NCBI GenBank assembly: GCA_947447005.1
Contig: CANFHO010000008.1
Coordinates: 1-47,233 of the forward strand
Length of the DNA stretch: 47,233 nucleotides
Source: Chitinophagaceae bacterium
GTDB lineage: Bacteria > Bacteroidota > Bacteroidia > Chitinophagales > Chitinophagaceae
Reading direction: 5' to 3'
Part shown: positions 1 through 8,284 of the stretch, one piece after another
Position numbering within the stretch: the first letter of the stretch is position 1
How the letters are laid out: the number at the start of each line of letters is the position of its first letter
Translations under genes and position numbers: made by a program
Notes under the pieces: generated by a model
Seen by the model: only the letters and a program-made list of their open reading frames with translations
What the model was told of the DNA's origin: nothing
Databases searched by the model: none

Positions 1-69
1 GCAGGTGGTGGATTGGCTGTAGGAAATGATGTAGAGATTACGGTGTTGTTGGAGATGAACAAACAATAA
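1..69 (+). CDS. C-terminal end of a YceI-like protein (partial)
   Basis: An open frame enters from the left edge and ends at the TAA at 67-69. The visible 22 residues contain GGLAVGNDVEITVLLE, which resembles the last strand of YceI-type lipid-binding beta-barrels, where a Gly-Val-Gly-(D/N)-(E/D)-V-E-I pattern precedes the C-terminus. Only the tail is present, so the family call is tentative and nothing can be said about signal peptide or start. A heptad repeat array begins six bases after the stop codon. Confidence 0.5.
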   Translation, partial: AGGGLAVGNDVEITVLLEMNKQ

Positions 70-74
70 CAATT

Positions 75-222
75 AAAGAGAAAAGAGAAAAGTGAAAAGT
101 GAAAAGTGAAAAGAGAAAAGAGAAAAGAGAAAAATGAAACAGCCATATTATTAAAATGGCAATAGATTTTCTCCTTTCTCTTTTCTCTTTTCTCCTTTCA
201 CTTTTCTCTTTTCTCTTTATTT
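75..222. repeat. Inverted pair of AAAAGAG/AAAAGTG heptad arrays (R1)
   Basis: The left arm (about 75-136) is a run of 7-bp words AAAAGAG, AAAAGTG and close variants. The right arm (about 166-222) is the same kind of run on the other strand. The arms can pair over roughly 50 bp with few mismatches. The 29-nt centre holds its own small stem, GCCAT (142-146) with ATGGC (156-160). The element fills the gap between the convergent YceI-like gene and msrB, and its right arm reaches the msrB stop codon. It could end transcription from both sides, but there is no classical GC stem with a T run. Confidence 0.85.
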
Positions 223-747
223 CTTCTCAAATCCCAATATCACACCATTTATGCAATAGCGAAGTCCGGTGGGTTTGGGACCATCATCGAATACGTGTCC
301 CAAATGGGCCTTGCATCTTCCACATTGCACTTCTGTTCTCTGCATCCCATGGGTATTGTCGGGGGTATAAATGATACTGCCTTTAGAAATAGGTTCAAAA
401 AAACTAGGCCATCCGCATCCACTGTCGAATTTTGCACTGCTTTTGAAAAGTGAATTTCCGCAGGCTGCACAATAGTAGGTACCCACTTCTTCAAATTTCT
501 CAAATTTGCTTGTCCAAGGACGCTCTGTACCCTTTTGTCTGGCAATGTAAAATTGCTCCGGACTCAATGCGGTTTTCCAATCCTCTTCTTTCATATCAAT
601 TTTTTCAGTGGAGGTCCTGGAAAAGGCAGAATTTTTGTTGTTTTGATCCGTCATTTTAGTTTCCTTTTTTGGGTTTTTATCCTGTGCTGTAGTGCATGAT
701 AGTGCGACAAAGCTCAGCAAGAATATGAATGTTGACTTAATATTCAT
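217..747 (-). CDS. msrB: Peptide-methionine (R)-S-oxide reductase, lipoprotein form
   Basis: This 176-residue protein reduces methionine-R-sulfoxide in proteins. The MsrB fold is complete: zinc cysteines as CAAC (93, 96) and CGRC (142, 145), the SGCGWP motif (Cys111, the usual resolving position) and the catalytic Cys165 in RYCING. Residues 1-18 form a lipoprotein signal peptide ending in the lipobox ALSC, so Cys18 should be lipidated and the enzyme should act in the envelope. A charged linker of about 35 residues separates anchor and domain. It is a single gene; no msrA is adjacent. A -7 box lies about 20 nt upstream of the ATG. The last codons abut the R1 heptad array. Confidence 0.93.
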   Translation of the reverse strand: MNIKSTFIFLLSFVALSCTTAQDKNPKKETKMTDQNNKNSAFSRTSTEKIDMKEEDWKTALSPEQFYIARQKGTERPWTSKFEKFEEVGTYYCAACGNSLFKSSAKFDSGCGWPSFFEPISKGSIIYTPDNTHGMQRTEVQCGRCKAHLGHVFDDGPKPTGLRYCINGVILGFEKK

Positions 748-766
748 TTTTAATGATGTTTGACTA

Positions 767-795
767 CAAATCTAATTATCTTTGGTTGCTCAAAA
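767..795 (-). promoter_or_regulatory. Predicted Bacteroidota promoter of msrB
   Basis: On the minus strand TAGATTTG (774-767) matches the TAnnTTTG -7 consensus exactly. A TTTTG at 795-791 lies 16 nt upstream, a little closer than the usual 17-23 nt. It would give a leader of roughly 15 nt before the msrB ATG. Confidence 0.5.
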
Positions 796-844
796 TGTTA
801 AGGAAATCCTCAACAATCTTAACCAACTCTATAAGCTTTAAAAC

Positions 845-1420
845 ATGTTCAACCTCATTTTGTTCGGTCCTCCTGGAAGTGGTAAAGGTACCCAATCAGA
901 AAAACTCATTGCAAAATACGGTTTCAAGCATCTTTCTACAGGAGATATTCTTCGTTCTGAGATTGCCAATCAAACTATTTTGGGCTTAGAGGCAAAGTCG
1001 TATATGGACCAGGGTCAGTTGGTTCCGGATGCAGTTGTGATTGGAATGGTTGATGCAGCATTGAATGCAAACAAAGGGGTGAATGGATTTTTATTTGATG
1101 GTTTCCCCAGAACAAAGGCTCAGGCCATTGCCTTGGATGAATTGCTTCAAACGCATAACACTTCCATCAATCTTGTTCTGGCTTTGGATGTGCCCGAGGA
1201 TGAATTGATCAAACGTATGGTACATCGTGCAAAAACTTCAGGAAGAAGCGATGATGCTGATGAGAATGTGCAACAAAAAAGGATCTCAGTCTATAAGAAT
1301 GAGACCCTTGCTGTGGCAGAACATTATGATCAGTTTGGAAAGGTTGAAACCTTGAACGGATTGGGAGAGATTGATGAAATATTCTCCGGAATCTGTGCAG
1401 CGGTTGAAGCAAAATCTTAA
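845..1420 (+). CDS. adk: Adenylate kinase, short-LID form
   Basis: Adenylate kinase interconverts 2 ADP with ATP and AMP in the cytoplasm. The 191-residue sequence has the P-loop GPPGSGKGT at 8-16, the AMP-site LSTGDILR segment, DGFPRT, and arginines of the core in KRMVHR and QKRISVY. The LID between them is short and has no zinc cysteines. Length and short LID are normal for Bacteroidota. The stop codon lies three bases from the convergent carbonic anhydrase stop, leaving no space for a terminator. Confidence 0.95.
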   Translation: MFNLILFGPPGSGKGTQSEKLIAKYGFKHLSTGDILRSEIANQTILGLEAKSYMDQGQLVPDAVVIGMVDAALNANKGVNGFLFDGFPRTKAQAIALDELLQTHNTSINLVLALDVPEDELIKRMVHRAKTSGRSDDADENVQQKRISVYKNETLAVAEHYDQFGKVETLNGLGEIDEIFSGICAAVEAKS

Positions 1421-1423
1421 TCC

Positions 1424-2056
1424 TTACAAGTTATCATATTCGTAAATCGGATCCACATGTGAACCCGCGGGCATTTCACATATCGGCTTGATCAATCCAT
1501 TGTGCAAGCCATATACCCATCCATGTATGTGAGGAGCATTGTGATGTTTCCAGGCCCTCTGAACAATGGCAGTTTTGGCTAAGTTGAGTACTTGTTCTTC
1601 AACATTCAATTCAACAAGTCTGTCACATTTTTTATCCTCATTTTCAATCAAATTAAGTTCATCACGGTGAAAGCGATATACATCTTTGATATTGCGCAGC
1701 CATTTGTCGATGATACCCAAAGATTGATTAGTCATTGCTGCCTTTACGCCGCCGCATCCATAATGTCCGCACACAATGATATGTTTCACCTTCAATACTT
1801 CCACTGCATATTGAAGAACAGAAAGGAGATTGAGATCCGTATTCACGACCAGGTTTGCCACATTTCGATGTACAAATATTTCACCGGGTTGTGTACCTGT
1901 GATTTGGTTGGCAGGAACACGGCTATCGCTGCATCCAATCCAGAGGTATTCCGGGTTTTGAAGGTTTACCAATCGGTTGAAAAATTCAGGATCTCTTGCC
2001 AGGGTTTCGGCCGCCCATGATTTATTTTCCAACAAAAGTTTTTCGTATGGTTTCAT
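1424..2056 (-). CDS. Beta-class carbonic anhydrase
   Basis: This enzyme hydrates CO2 to bicarbonate. The 210-residue protein carries the beta-CA signature: CSDSR with zinc ligand Cys42 and the Asp44-Arg46 dyad, then CGHYGCGG with ligands His98 and Cys101. No signal peptide is seen, so it is cytoplasmic. It starts 10 nt after the SulP gene on the same strand. Such pairing of a carbonic anhydrase with a SulP carrier is recurrent in bacteria and suggests that imported or exported bicarbonate is equilibrated with CO2. It could be called can or cynT; the sequence does not decide. Confidence 0.95.
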   Translation of the reverse strand: MKPYEKLLLENKSWAAETLARDPEFFNRLVNLQNPEYLWIGCSDSRVPANQITGTQPGEIFVHRNVANLVVNTDLNLLSVLQYAVEVLKVKHIIVCGHYGCGGVKAAMTNQSLGIIDKWLRNIKDVYRFHRDELNLIENEDKKCDRLVELNVEEQVLNLAKTAIVQRAWKHHNAPHIHGWVYGLHNGLIKPICEMPAGSHVDPIYEYDNL

Positions 2057-2066
2057 GTTTTTTCTT

Positions 2067-3614
2067 TTAATGTGTATTTAACAGTTGGTATGCGTTCTTT
2101 TCATTATCCTTGATTTCAACCTGAATTTTTTTCAAACTTGCATGTTGGTTGAATTCAAAGATAACATCAATGATGTCTTTATCAATAAAATCTGCTTTTG
2201 AAAGATCAATAATCAAAAAAGATGATTCAGGAATACCTTCCAATTTTTGTTTAATCAAAGGTTTGTTTAAAAAAGAAACATCTTTTTTAAGCTTGAGTAT
2301 GAAATTGTGTTGATCCTGAAACATAGAAACGGATGTTCTGAAATTGCTTCTGATTAGAAAAAATAGGGCAATCGCAATACCTATGCAAATCCCGATAAGG
2401 AGGTCCGTCAATAATATAGAAACGATTGTGCCAACAAATGGAATGAATTGATTCCAACCTTTCTCATAAAATTCCTTGAATAAACTCCATTTTGCAAGTT
2501 TATATCCAGTGAAAATCAAAATCGCCGCCAGGGATGCCAAAGGAATCTTATTCAAAATACCTGGAATAAGTATGGCACATGAAAACAAGATAAGTCCATG
2601 GGTAATGGCCGATAGTTTCGAACGAGCGCCGGCATTGACGTTTGCGGAACTTCTTACAATGACAGAGGTGAGAGGAAGCCCTCCCAGCAAACCTGCAATG
2701 ATGTTGCCTGCACCTTGTGCTTTTAATTCACGGTCTGTAGGTGTTACTCTTTTGTACGGATCAAGTTTATCAACTGCCTCAATGCTAAGCAGTGTTTCCA
2801 GGCTTGCAACTATGGCAAGTGTAAGTGCCACTTTCCACACAAGCGGATTCATGATCTGGTTGAAGTTGGGAGTTTGAAATAGACCAATAAAGGTTTCACC
2901 ATCTTTTAAAACAGGCAAGTTGACCAAATGGGTAGATTCAAGTGACAGGTTGGTATTACTGTATATGAAAAATGAATTTAGGAATACACCAGATAAAACT
3001 GCAATCAATGCTCCTGGTAACTGCTTGAGAAACTTATTTTTCTTGATGGTTTGAGTTTCAAAAATAATCAGGATGAACATGGCAACTGCTCCTGTGATCA
3101 CTGCACCTGGTGTAAATCTGCTAAGTATTTTTGTAAGCTCACTGAACGTTGTTTCTGAATTGGATTGAATATAATTTTCATCTCCTTCAAAATCATCATC
3201 ATATCCCACCAAATGAGGCATTTGCTTCAGGATGAGAATCAACCCAATCGCAGCAAGCATTCCTTTTATCACAGAGTTGGGGATATAATCACCGATTACA
3301 CCTGCTTTTACAAAGCCCAATATCAATTGAAAAAATCCTGCCAGTACAACAGCAAGCAGAAATGTTTCAAATTGTCCCATTTCAGTGATGGAACTGGCTA
3401 CTATAGCAGTCAATCCGGCTGCAGGTCCACTTACACTGAGTGGGGATCCACTCAGCAATCCTACAATGATACCGCCAACTGCACCTGTGATGATGCCCGC
3501 GAAAAGTGGAGCTTTTGAGCCCAAAGCGATACCCAGACATAATGGTAGCGCAACAAGAAATACGACGAGGGATGCAGGCAAATCTGCCTGCATGTGCTTA
3601 AAGATTTTTTTCAT
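2067..3614 (-). CDS. SulP-family anion transporter (probable bicarbonate carrier)
   Basis: This is a 515-residue SLC26/SulP protein: an N-terminal transmembrane domain with the conserved SPLSVSGPAAGLTAIV segment (about 56-71), then a cytoplasmic STAS domain from about residue 430. The family moves sulfate, bicarbonate or dicarboxylates; the substrate here is inferred as bicarbonate only from the carbonic anhydrase directly downstream. The STAS portion is short but retains the FLIIDLSKADFIDKDIID core. A small membrane protein gene lies 49 nt upstream on the same strand and may be its operon leader. Confidence 0.9.
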   Translation of the reverse strand: MKKIFKHMQADLPASLVVFLVALPLCLGIALGSKAPLFAGIITGAVGGIIVGLLSGSPLSVSGPAAGLTAIVASSITEMGQFETFLLAVVLAGFFQLILGFVKAGVIGDYIPNSVIKGMLAAIGLILILKQMPHLVGYDDDFEGDENYIQSNSETTFSELTKILSRFTPGAVITGAVAMFILIIFETQTIKKNKFLKQLPGALIAVLSGVFLNSFFIYSNTNLSLESTHLVNLPVLKDGETFIGLFQTPNFNQIMNPLVWKVALTLAIVASLETLLSIEAVDKLDPYKRVTPTDRELKAQGAGNIIAGLLGGLPLTSVIVRSSANVNAGARSKLSAITHGLILFSCAILIPGILNKIPLASLAAILIFTGYKLAKWSLFKEFYEKGWNQFIPFVGTIVSILLTDLLIGICIGIAIALFFLIRSNFRTSVSMFQDQHNFILKLKKDVSFLNKPLIKQKLEGIPESSFLIIDLSKADFIDKDIIDVIFEFNQHASLKKIQVEIKDNEKNAYQLLNTH

Positions 3615-3663
3615 GCATAATTCAGTTGATGTATTAAACTAAAATCGGGATGTTTAATTAGGA

Positions 3664-3972
3664 TCAACCAATGAGTGGTGGGCGCGTGGGTATGGTGGCA
3701 AAAAATTGATGAATAGCCTGTGAATGGATAATCAAAAGATATTGCTGCTTGGAATCATTTGTTTCAAATTTGAAGAACATTTGCTGAAAGCCCAGTTCAA
3801 TTTTTTTAGAAAATGTTTCTTCTTCAGAATGATCTTCTTTCGGTTCCAACTCTTTTTCAAGTGTAAGTTTCTGTTGCGTCATTTTCATGCAATACTGAGT
3901 CAATTCAATAACAGGCAGAATTTGTATTGAAATGATCAGTAATAAGAAAAATGTAAGCAACTTACTTTTCAT
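3664..3972 (-). CDS. Small membrane-anchored protein, unknown function
   Basis: This 102-residue protein has an N-terminal hydrophobic helix (about residues 4-22, LLTFFLLLIISIQILPV) followed by a charged region with a run of Glu and Lys and a hydrophobic tail. No catalytic motif is visible. Short Bacteroidota proteins with a similar IQ(I/L)LPV(I/K)E juncture exist next to transport genes, but I cannot name a family. I chose the ATG at 3972 because a full promoter lies 7 nt upstream; the in-frame ATG at 4008 would lie outside that transcript. It precedes SulP and carbonic anhydrase on the same strand. Confidence 0.6.
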   Translation of the reverse strand: MKSKLLTFFLLLIISIQILPVIELTQYCMKMTQQKLTLEKELEPKEDHSEEETFSKKIELGFQQMFFKFETNDSKQQYLLIIHSQAIHQFFATIPTRPPLIG

Positions 3973-3978
3973 GCGGAG

Positions 3979-4009
3979 CAAAAGTAAGCTGCTGATATTC
4001 GAATGCAAA
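3979..4009 (-). promoter_or_regulatory. Strong Bacteroidota promoter for the SulP/carbonic anhydrase operon
   Basis: On the minus strand TTTG (4009-4006), a 19-nt spacer and TACTTTTG (3986-3979) match the TTTG-N19-TAnnTTTG consensus fully. The ATG at 3972 follows after six bases, so the message would be nearly leaderless. Confidence 0.7.
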
Positions 4010-4040
4010 AAAAGGTTTGTAATGAAATTGTCAAATAAGG

Positions 4041-4796
4041 TCAGATATTCAATCCACCGCAGGCACTAAGCACTTGTCCGGTGATATAACTGCTCATATC
4101 TGAAGCGAGGAAAAGGGTGCTGTTTGCAATTTCTTCGCCTGATCCGAATCTTCCCAAAGGAATTTTAGCCAGAAAAGCCTGTGCAGCTTCACCTTCCTTC
4201 AAATAATGCGTCATATCGGTTTCAATGAAACCAGGAGCGATTGCATTAACACGTACATTTCTGCTTCCCAGTTCAAGTGCGATTGATTTGGTGAAGCCAA
4301 TGATGCCTGCTTTGCTGGCTGCGTAGCTCGATTGGCCTGCGTTTCCGCGGATACCAATGATGGAACTCATATTGATGATGGATCCTTTTTTTGCTTTCAT
4401 CATCGGACGAATCACTTGTTTTGTCATATTGAAAACACTCTTCAGATTGATATCCATCACTTCATCCCATTGTTCAGGCGTCATCCGCAAGAGAAGATTG
4501 TCTTTTGAAATACCAGCATTGTTCACACATACATCCACGGTTCCAAATTCTTTCAATACATCATTTACAAATGATTCTGATTGTGCAAAATCACCTGCAT
4601 TGCTCTGCCAGGCTTTGGCTTTTACACCCATTCCTTCGAGGCGTGTAACCAGTGCCGCTGCTTTATCGGCACTACTATCGCTTACATATGTAAATGCAAT
4701 ATGAGCTCCATGTTCTGCTAGTTTTACAGCAATGGCTTCTCCAATTCCGCGTGCAGCTCCTGTAACGATGGCAACTTTGTCTTGTAGTAATTTCAT
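4041..4796 (-). CDS. fabG: 3-oxoacyl-ACP reductase (SDR family)
   Basis: FabG reduces 3-oxoacyl-ACP with NADPH in fatty-acid elongation. The 251-residue protein has the Rossmann motif TGAARGIGEA, NNAG in strand 4, and the catalytic set Ser (MSSIIG), Tyr and Lys (SSYAASKAG), and a PGFIETDM stretch. All of this matches FabG better than other SDRs, though a related short-chain dehydrogenase cannot be ruled out. No other fatty-acid synthesis genes are adjacent. Heptad arrays fill the 80 nt upstream. Confidence 0.9.
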   Translation of the reverse strand: MKLLQDKVAIVTGAARGIGEAIAVKLAEHGAHIAFTYVSDSSADKAAALVTRLEGMGVKAKAWQSNAGDFAQSESFVNDVLKEFGTVDVCVNNAGISKDNLLLRMTPEQWDEVMDINLKSVFNMTKQVIRPMMKAKKGSIINMSSIIGIRGNAGQSSYAASKAGIIGFTKSIALELGSRNVRVNAIAPGFIETDMTHYLKEGEAAQAFLAKIPLGRFGSGEEIANSTLFLASDMSSYITGQVLSACGGLNI

Positions 4797-4805
4797 ATTG
4801 TGAGG

Positions 4806-4902
4806 TTATCGATAATCAATAATCGATTATCGGATTTGTGTGCAATTTAAACGATTTCAATATAACAACCTACAACCTATAGCATACAACCTAGAACCTC
4901 CT
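4806..4902. repeat. Two heptad arrays, ATCGATA and CAACCTA words (R2)
   Basis: Two runs of 7-bp words lie between the GH3 and fabG genes. The first (about 4808-4836) reads ATCGATA, ATCAATA, ATCGATT, ATCGGAT and is self-complementary, with CGATAATC (4810-4817) pairing with GATTATCG (4825-4832). The second (about 4864-4902) reads CAACCTA, CAACCTA, then a variant, then CAACCTA, GAACCTC, and covers the last codons and stop of the GH3 gene. The two words are unrelated; only GAGGTT (4802-4807) pairs with AACCTC at the far end. Confidence 0.75.
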
Positions 4903-6385
4903 CTATGATGGTCCTGTCATTGCTCAATCTGGGTACTTTATGTTGACCGCCCAGTTTGTTTTTTTGTTTGAGCCAATGGTTGAAATGCCCTTTGGATAAG
5001 GCTTTTACCAATGGCGGACGTAATGCAATGTCCTTATATCTTTTTGCTTCGTAGTCGCTATTCAACTTTTTCAGTTCAACATCTAAAACCTTACTGAATA
5101 ATTCCAGATCATTGGGTTCTGTTTCAAATTCAATGAGCCATTCATGTGCTCCATTGCCTTCATTGGAAAAATAAACAGGTCCTGCAGTATAATCTGTCAA
5201 GACTGATCCTGTTTCCTTGCAGGCAATCGACATCGCCCTGTCTGCATTGTCAATGATCAGTTCCTCTCCAAATGCATTGATGTATAATTTCAGTCTTCCA
5301 CTCACTTTTATTCTGTACGGTGTAAGAGAAGTGAATTGAATGGTATCTCCTACCAAATATCTCCATAGTCCGCCATTGGTGCTGATAACAGGCGCATAAT
5401 GCTGACCCAGTTCTACATCTTTTAATCCAATGGTTTTTGGCTCATCTTTGCCATATTCTTCAATGGGCATTAATTCATAAAAGATGCCATGATCCAGAAA
5501 AAGCAACATGCCTTCAGATCCCGGTAAATCCTGGGCAGCAAAAAATCCTTCACTGGCGTTGTACATCTCCAAATAGTGAATGTCTTCTCCTACCAGTTTT
5601 TTGAATTGTTCTTTATATGGATGAAAGGATACACCTCCATGGAAATACAATTCCAATGAAGGCCACACTTCTTTCATGTTTTTCTTTCCTGTAATCTCAA
5701 GGATACGCTGAAACAATACCAATGTCCATGTAGGAACTCCTGAAACGGAAGTTACATCTTCGTGCATGGTGTTTTGTGCCAGCATCTCGATCTTGCCCTC
5801 CCATTCATCCATCAAGGCAATGCGCAAATCAGGGGTTCTGATCCAATTTCCCCAAAAAGGGGTGTTTTGCATCAATACGGCACTGAGGTCTCCATAATGT
5901 GCCTCTTCATGCAAACTGTTGATGGTGTGACTTCCGCCAACCACCAGCCCTTTTCCAGTCAGCAAATCTGATTCTGGATTGTACATGTAATATAATGCAA
6001 GTACATCTTTTGCAGCCTTGAAATGACAGTCTTCCAGGCTTTCCTGAGTTACAGGTATGAACTTGCTTTTATCTGAAGTGGTGCCACTGCTTTTGGCAAA
6101 CCAATTAATAGGGGTATTCCATATCAGATTTTGTTCACCTGCCATGATGCGCTCCACATAAGGTTTCAGGTCGCTGTAGTCCTGTATGGGAATGGCTTGT
6201 TTGAATGATTTTGTCGTAAAAAGCTTGTTGAAATCATATTGCCTGCCAAACTCGGTGAACTGAGCGCTGGTTACGAGGTCTTGCAGCACTTCACGTTGTG
6301 CAGAAATAGGATGTTGCATCCATGCCTCAAGGCGCCAGGAACGCAATCTGGCCAAGGTTGATATGGCGGGACTTAATAACTTCAT
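4877..6385 (-). CDS. GH3-family acyl-adenylating enzyme homolog
   Basis: This 502-residue protein matches the bacterial branch of the GH3 superfamily, named after plant auxin-amido synthetases. The ATP-binding SSGTTSDKSKF motif sits at about 99-109, with ASEGFFA and the late substrate/nucleotide regions in the expected order. Known plant members adenylate a carboxylate and join it to an amino acid; the bacterial substrate is unknown. It lies 17 nt downstream of lptB, an arrangement I recognise from other Bacteroidota, so co-transcription is likely. The last four residues (GCML) and stop are encoded by a CAACCTA heptad array; homologs usually end near the preceding EE(V/L)L. Confidence 0.88.
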   Translation of the reverse strand: MKLLSPAISTLARLRSWRLEAWMQHPISAQREVLQDLVTSAQFTEFGRQYDFNKLFTTKSFKQAIPIQDYSDLKPYVERIMAGEQNLIWNTPINWFAKSSGTTSDKSKFIPVTQESLEDCHFKAAKDVLALYYMYNPESDLLTGKGLVVGGSHTINSLHEEAHYGDLSAVLMQNTPFWGNWIRTPDLRIALMDEWEGKIEMLAQNTMHEDVTSVSGVPTWTLVLFQRILEITGKKNMKEVWPSLELYFHGGVSFHPYKEQFKKLVGEDIHYLEMYNASEGFFAAQDLPGSEGMLLFLDHGIFYELMPIEEYGKDEPKTIGLKDVELGQHYAPVISTNGGLWRYLVGDTIQFTSLTPYRIKVSGRLKLYINAFGEELIIDNADRAMSIACKETGSVLTDYTAGPVYFSNEGNGAHEWLIEFETEPNDLELFSKVLDVELKKLNSDYEAKRYKDIALRPPLVKALSKGHFNHWLKQKNKLGGQHKVPRLSNDRTIIEEVLGCML

Positions 6386-6402
6386 TGAAATGATGCGGAG
6401 TG

Positions 6403-7185
6403 TCAGTGTTCTCCTTGGAGGGATTCCTGACGGGCTTCTTCGTGAAGATAATCTTTTCTTTTGAGTTCAAAATTCCTTCCAAGATACAGTCTTCTTACAT
6501 GTTCATCTTCTGCAAGTTCTTCTGCTGTTCCATGTTTGAAGATCTTTCCTTCAATGAGCAAATAGGCCCTATCGCATATGGAAAGGGTTTCGTTCACATT
6601 ATGATCAGTAATCAGGATTCCGATGTTTTTGTATTTGAGTCTGGCTACTACTGTTTGAATATCTTCCACTGCAATGGGATCTACTCCTGCAAAGGGCTCA
6701 TCCAAAAGAATGAATTTTGGATCCACTGCCAGAGCTCTTGCGATCTCTGTTCTTCTCCTTTCGCCTCCGCTGAGTGAGTCGCCGTTGTTCTTTCTCACAT
6801 GGGTCAGTCTGAACTCGTTCAAAAGCTCCTCTAATTTGATTTTTTGCTCTGCTTTTGTCAGCTTGGTCATTTCCAACACAGCAGAAATATTGTCTTCAAC
6901 CGACAATTTTCTGAATACCGAAGCCTCTTGTGGAAGATATCCAATACCCATTTGAGCTCGCTTATACATGGGCAATTTGGTGATATTGATATCATTCAAA
7001 AAAACCTGACCTTCATCAGGTTTGATCAATCCTACAACCATGTAAAAAGAGGTTGTTTTGCCAGCACCATTGGGTCCCAGCAAACCAACGATTTCTCCTT
7101 GTTTCACTTCTACGGAAACCTGGTTAACAACAGTACGTTGATGGTATCTTTTAATCAGATTCTCTGTATGGATGGTAAGACTCAT
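6403..7185 (-). CDS. lptB: LPS export ABC transporter ATPase LptB
   Basis: LptB powers LptF/LptG in lifting lipopolysaccharide from the inner membrane into the Lpt bridge. The 260-residue sequence shows Walker [10 protein letters not shown] (37-45), Q-loop Gln86 in [14 protein letters not shown] (typical of LptB), signature LSGGERRR (138-145), Walker B FILLDEP (158-164) and H-loop His195. The C-terminus has an extra charged tail of about 15 residues. No lptF/G or lptA lies nearby, which is common. It should be the first gene of a lptB-GH3 pair. Confidence 0.94.
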   Translation of the reverse strand: MSLTIHTENLIKRYHQRTVVNQVSVEVKQGEIVGLLGPNGAGKTTSFYMVVGLIKPDEGQVFLNDINITKLPMYKRAQMGIGYLPQEASVFRKLSVEDNISAVLEMTKLTKAEQKIKLEELLNEFRLTHVRKNNGDSLSGGERRRTEIARALAVDPKFILLDEPFAGVDPIAVEDIQTVVARLKYKNIGILITDHNVNETLSICDRAYLLIEGKIFKHGTAEELAEDEHVRRLYLGRNFELKRKDYLHEEARQESLQGEH

Positions 7186-7292
7186 GTTCTATAGAAATCA
7201 ATATGGTGCAAAGTAATTAAAAAAAGGGAGTAATAGGAACGCGGTATTCCTTTAACAGATTCGTTTTGAAGTATTAAAAGCTTGAGATTACG

Positions 7293-7300
7293 TACTTTTG
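7293..7300 (+). promoter_or_regulatory. -7 box of the metF promoter
   Basis: TACTTTTG matches TAnnTTTG exactly. A TTTTG at 7264-7268 is a possible -33 partner but at a long spacing (24 nt). The in-frame ATG at 7298 overlaps this box, so the metF start at 7331 is the workable one. Confidence 0.5.
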
Positions 7301-7330
7301 CCATCTTATCCGGATTTTATACGAAAAGGC

Positions 7331-8284
7331 ATGAAAGTAATCGACCATATCAACCAGGCAAAAGACACATTGGTTTCATTTGAAGTGTTACCTCCATTGA
7401 AAGGAAAGACCATCAATTCATTGTATCATCACTTGGATCCATTGATGGAGTTTAAGCCTCCTTTCATCAATGTTACCTATCACAGGAGCGAGAGTATATT
7501 CAAAAAGAAAACCGATGGCACATTTGAAAAAGTCGAGATTCGCAAAAGACCCGGAACAGTAGGTATTTGTGCTGCCATTATGAACCACTATCAGGTTGAT
7601 GCTGTGCCACATCTGATTTGCGGTGGGTTTACAAAAAGAGAAACGGAAGATGCATTGATCGATTTAAGCTTCCTGGGCATTGATAATGTACTTGTATTGA
7701 GAGGAGATGCCCAAAAAAATGAATCAACGTTTGAGCCTGAAGTAAATGGAAACCGATACGCCATCGATTTATTGAAACAGGTTAAAAACATGAATAACGG
7801 AATTTATCTGGAGGAAGATATTCGCGACGGTTTCCGAACCAATTTTTGTACCGCGGTTGCTGGGTATCCTGAGAAACATTTTGAAGCTCCAAACCTGGAA
7901 TCGGATCTTAAATACCTTAAAGCAAAAGTGGATGAAGGGGCTGAATATGTTGTTACGCAAATGTTCTTTGACAATGCCAAATATTTTGAATTTGTTGATA
8001 AATGCAGAGCCAATGGAATCAATGTTCCTATCATTCCAGGTTTGAAACCTATTTACAATAAAAAGCAATTGACTGTCATTCCTAGCATTTTTCATGTGGA
8101 CATTCCCAGCGAACTTTTGAATGAAATGAATAAGGCAAAATCTGACCAGGATTGTGAAAAAATTGGAGAAGAATGGTTGATTTACCAATCAAAAGAATTG
8201 AAAAAGGCAGGCGTCCCTGTTCTTCACTATTATACCTTAGGGAAGCCTAAAATCATTTACAACGCTGTGAAAGAGGTGTTTTAA
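7331..8284 (+). CDS. metF: Methylenetetrahydrofolate reductase
   Basis: MetF reduces 5,10-methylene-THF to 5-methyl-THF with FAD, feeding methionine synthesis. The 317-residue product begins MKVIDHINQAK and carries FEVLPP with the conserved Glu18, a TYHR segment, LVLRGD and VTQMFFDN, all family hallmarks. I take the ATG at 7331, not 7298, because homologs begin here and the earlier ATG overlaps the promoter. Its TAA overlaps the stop codon of the convergent parvulin gene within the palindrome TTAA. Confidence 0.95.
   Translation: MKVIDHINQAKDTLVSFEVLPPLKGKTINSLYHHLDPLMEFKPPFINVTYHRSESIFKKKTDGTFEKVEIRKRPGTVGICAAIMNHYQVDAVPHLICGGFTKRETEDALIDLSFLGIDNVLVLRGDAQKNESTFEPEVNGNRYAIDLLKQVKNMNNGIYLEEDIRDGFRTNFCTAVAGYPEKHFEAPNLESDLKYLKAKVDEGAEYVVTQMFFDNAKYFEFVDKCRANGINVPIIPGLKPIYNKKQLTVIPSIFHVDIPSELLNEMNKAKSDQDCEKIGEEWLIYQSKELKKAGVPVLHYYTLGKPKIIYNAVKEVF

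Noticed and set aside
75-222. Heptad arrays as a CRISPR array
   Set aside because: The units are 7 bp, with no spacers and no cas genes; arms are inverted, not direct repeats with unique spacers.
156-374. Open frame on the plus strand rich in LLSLFSF repeats
   Set aside because: It is a translation of the R1 right arm running into the msrB antisense strand; no start signal, and msrB is certain on the other strand.
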